Source of the DNA: Sulfurovum sp.
GTDB lineage: Bacteria > Campylobacterota > Campylobacteria > Campylobacterales > Sulfurovaceae
Length of the DNA: 8,065 nt
Assembly: GCA_015490315.1 (NCBI GenBank)
Contig: WFYB01000188.1
Coordinates: 1-8,065, forward strand
Direction: 5' to 3'
This document shows positions 6,228-8,065 of the stretch, in pieces; position 1 is the first letter of the stretch, and each line of letters begins with the position of its first letter. The translations under genes were made by a program, and so were the position numbers. The notes below the pieces were generated by a model. It did no database searches and was not told where the DNA came from. It saw nothing but the letters and a program-made list of their open reading frames with translations.

Positions 6228-6334
6228 ATCCGAGGAGCGAAGCGACAACAATCTCGCAGCGGAGCGAGGACAAACCGAAGCTGATGTGCGAGGAACGAGC
6301 ACCAGCGTAGGCTGGGGAACCGAAGCCGACAACT
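6228..6334. repeat. GC-rich cluster of small direct repeats and palindromes
   Basis: This stretch has no believable gene. AACCGAAGC occurs twice (6273-6281, 6318-6326). GGAGCGAAGCGACAAC (6234-6249) recurs in altered form as GGAACCGAAGCCGACAAC (6316-6333), and GAGCGAGGA and GCGAGGAACGAG variants lie between. Small hairpins line up in a row: CTCGC/GCGAG (6253-6257 with 6264-6268), GTGC/GCAC (6286-6289 with 6299-6302) and CCAGC/GCTGG (6302-6306 with 6311-6315). Together with the adjacent palindrome it resembles an extragenic repeat family (REP/BIME-like). Copies elsewhere cannot be seen from here. Confidence 0.5.
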
Positions 6335-6338
6335 CCCC

Positions 6339-8065
6339 CTATCCATTTAATGCTTGCAACTCCTCTTCCATCTCCAAGAGCTCCAGATACGCTTCACTCT
6401 TCTCTTCATATACCTTTTCGAGTTCGGCGAGCTTGTTTCCGAGTTCTGTCAAGCCCTCTTTGCCGTAGCACTCCGGATCTGCAAGGCATCGGTTGATTGC
6501 ATCGATCTCGGCTTCAAGTGCTTCGATCTGTGAGGGGAGTTCTTCAAGTGCTTTTTGCTCTTTGTAACTGAGCTTTGTTTTTTTCTTTGGCTTTTTATAC
6601 TGCTCTTTTTTCTCTTCGGAAGGGGATGAGCTCTTGATCTCTTTTTCAAGATATGTCAACTCCTTGATCTCTTTCTCGATTTCGAGATACTCAGTGTAGG
6701 TCTGGAAAGACTCTTCTACAATACCGTTGCCTTTGAAGATGAGAAGTTTCGAAGCGATTTTGTCAATGAAATAGCGGTCATGTGAGACAAACAGTACAGC
6801 ACCTGGAAAGGCGATCAACTTCTCCTCAAGGATGGTGATCGTCTGGATATCGAGATCGTTTGTCGGCTCATCGAGGATCAGACACTCGACATTTTTGGTA
6901 AAGAGTAGGGCGAGTGCGACACGGTTTTTCTCGCCGCCGCTAAGCTGCCCGATCTTTTTGGTCAGGTACTCCTCAGGAAAGAGAAAGGACTTGAGATAGG
7001 CGTAAACATGCATATGTCTGCCCTGTACATTGACATGATCACCTCCGTCGGGGCAGAAGGTCTCAATCAGGGTATGCTCGTCATTTAGCATCTCCCTATG
7101 TTGGTCGAAGTAGCCGATAGAGAAATCACCCTTTTTGATGATGCCGCTATCGGGCTTGAGCCTGCCGAGCAGGAGTTTGAGCAGGGTCGATTTGCCCGCA
7201 CCGTTAACGCCGACGATACCTATCTTGTCACGCTGCAAAATGCGTGTAGAGAGATCTTTGATAAGGAGTTTATCGCCGATGGTATAGTGCAGATGCTCGA
7301 TCTCAAAGAGCATTTTACGTTTGCTCAGTCCCTTCTCTCCTTTCCAGCTCCGTTTTTCACGTTCCAACTCGACTTGCATTTTTCGGATGAGCGTTGGGTT
7401 CTTTTTTGCCTGTTCACGCAGCTCGTAGACACGGGCTTTGCGTCCCTGATTGCGCTTCTCTCTTGCGCGGACACTTTTGCTGAGCCATTCCTCTTCATGC
7501 TGAAGCAGCTTGAGCAGGTTTTCATGCTGTTTCTGCAGCGCCTTCATGCGTGCCTCTTTTTGGCTCAGATAGGCACGATAACCGCCCTTGTAGGAGATGA
7601 GCTCCTGATTGTCCACGTCGACCACACGTGTGGCGATCGTATCGATGAAATGGCGGTCATGTGAGATAAAAAGCAGGGTAAATTTCTCTTTGAGCAAAAT
7701 CTCCTCAAGAAATTCCACCATATAGACATCGAGGTGGTTGGTCGGTTCATCGAGCAGCAGTACATCAGGTTTTTTGAGAATCAGCGATGCGAGTGCAACG
7801 CGCCGCTGTTCTCCCCCGGAGAGAGAAACAACAAGACGATCTTCATAGGCTTTGAGCTTGAACTCCTGTATGACACGTTCTATCTTGTCATCGAGGCTCC
7901 AGGCATTGTGGTGATCGAGATAGGCACCCACCTCTTCAAGTTCGGCAAGCAGTTTTTTGTTGTCAAAATCTTCGGCAACTTGTAGAGAAAGCGCATCATA
8001 GCGTTCTTTTGCAGCTTTGAGTGCGGTGAGTTCACTCTCTATTGCTTCTTTGACACTCAAATGAG
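6339..8065 (-). CDS. uup: Uup-type ABC-F ATPase (5' end outside window)
   Basis: ABC-F proteins are soluble twin ATPases without membrane domains; Uup acts on ribosomes or branched DNA, depending on the study. Numbering from the TTG codon at 8060, the first ATPase domain shows signature LSGGEQ (80-85), Walker B LLLDEP (101-106) and switch H134. A charged linker (165-215, EEWLSKSVRAREKRNQGRKAR) follows. The second domain has Walker A GVNGAGKST (284-292), signature LSGGEK (373-378), Walker B LILDEP (394-399) and H427. A C-terminal coiled-coil extension (about 455-570), beginning with a KLSYKEQ block, is typical of Uup and of no other ABC-F subgroup I know. The first Walker A is missing only because the reading frame runs open past 8065, so TTG at 8060 is not the true start. 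It converges on the LysM gene; its stop is TAG at 6339-6341. Confidence 0.92.
   Translation of the reverse strand, partial: HLSVKEAIESELTALKAAKERYDALSLQVAEDFDNKKLLAELEEVGAYLDHHNAWSLDDKIERVIQEFKLKAYEDRLVVSLSGGEQRRVALASLILKKPDVLLLDEPTNHLDVYMVEFLEEILLKEKFTLLFISHDRHFIDTIATRVVDVDNQELISYKGGYRAYLSQKEARMKALQKQHENLLKLLQHEEEWLSKSVRAREKRNQGRKARVYELREQAKKNPTLIRKMQVELEREKRSWKGEKGLSKRKMLFEIEHLHYTIGDKLLIKDLSTRILQRDKIGIVGVNGAGKSTLLKLLLGRLKPDSGIIKKGDFSIGYFDQHREMLNDEHTLIETFCPDGGDHVNVQGRHMHVYAYLKSFLFPEEYLTKKIGQLSGGEKNRVALALLFTKNVECLILDEPTNDLDIQTITILEEKLIAFPGAVLFVSHDRYFIDKIASKLLIFKGNGIVEESFQTYTEYLEIEKEIKELTYLEKEIKSSSPSEEKKEQYKKPKKKTKLSYKEQKALEELPSQIEALEAEIDAINRCLADPECYGKEGLTELGNKLAELEKVYEEKSEAYLELLEMEEELQALNG

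Noticed and set aside
6199..6468. 89-codon plus-strand frame overlapping the uup 3' end
   Set aside because: It begins inside the palindrome, reads a Ser-rich antisense of uup and has no family resemblance.
7098..7664. 188-codon plus-strand frame
   Set aside because: It is wholly antisense to the conserved second ATPase region of uup, so it is a shadow.
8058..8060. TTG at 8060 as start of the minus-strand ABC-F gene
   Set aside because: It falls after where the first Walker A should be, and the frame stays open to the window edge, so the gene is cut by the window rather than naturally short.
1..8065. CRISPR array, tRNA, rRNA, transposase or phage genes
   Set aside because: No regularly spaced repeats, cloverleaf or integrase/transposase motifs were seen on either strand.

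Overview
The window looks like a chromosomal segment from a Campylobacterota (epsilonproteobacterial) genome, perhaps a Sulfurovum-like marine lineage. The reasons are the protein sequences of LpxK and ThrC, the TATAAT-type -10 boxes with no clear -35 element, and the closeness of lpxK and thrC, which are neighbours in Campylobacter. The genus is inferred; no search was run.

Left part (1-1798): a tightly packed + strand operon. The last codons of an upstream gene overlap lpxK (lipid A 4'-kinase), which overlaps argB (N-acetylglutamate kinase). Both overlaps are ATGA type, so translation is probably coupled.

Middle non-coding part (1799-2252, about 450 bases): the most interesting region. An AT-rich tract with a -10 box is followed by an RNA element that aligns almost position for position with the c-di-GMP-I (GEMM-I) riboswitch aptamer: long P1, GNRA-capped P2, the AAA and AGCCGGG motifs. 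The base expected to contact the ligand (G20 in Vc2 numbering) is C here, and the base that appears to pair with it is changed in a matching way. A strong intrinsic terminator follows at once. Downstream lie a 15-bp imperfect inverted repeat enclosing a good sigma70-like promoter, and then a second promoter at the next gene.

Central part (2253-6184): a secreted protein with seven repeats of about 52 residues, predicted to be a seven-bladed beta-propeller of unknown function; thrC (threonine synthase) with its own -10 box; and a secreted double-LysM plus 3D-type double-psi-barrel protein, probably a cell-wall enzyme, 15 bases after thrC. A perfect 11-bp hairpin straddles the thrC stop codon.

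Right part (6185-8065): a perfect 19-bp-stem palindrome and a GC-rich cluster of small repeats separate the LysM gene from a convergent minus-strand Uup-type ABC-F ATPase gene. The 5' end of that gene, including its first Walker A motif, lies beyond the window.

Functionally this is mostly housekeeping (lipid A, arginine, threonine, ABC-F) with two envelope or secreted proteins. The working hypothesis is that a second-messenger riboswitch, possibly with altered specificity, either controls the propeller protein by terminator read-through or makes a short free-standing RNA.
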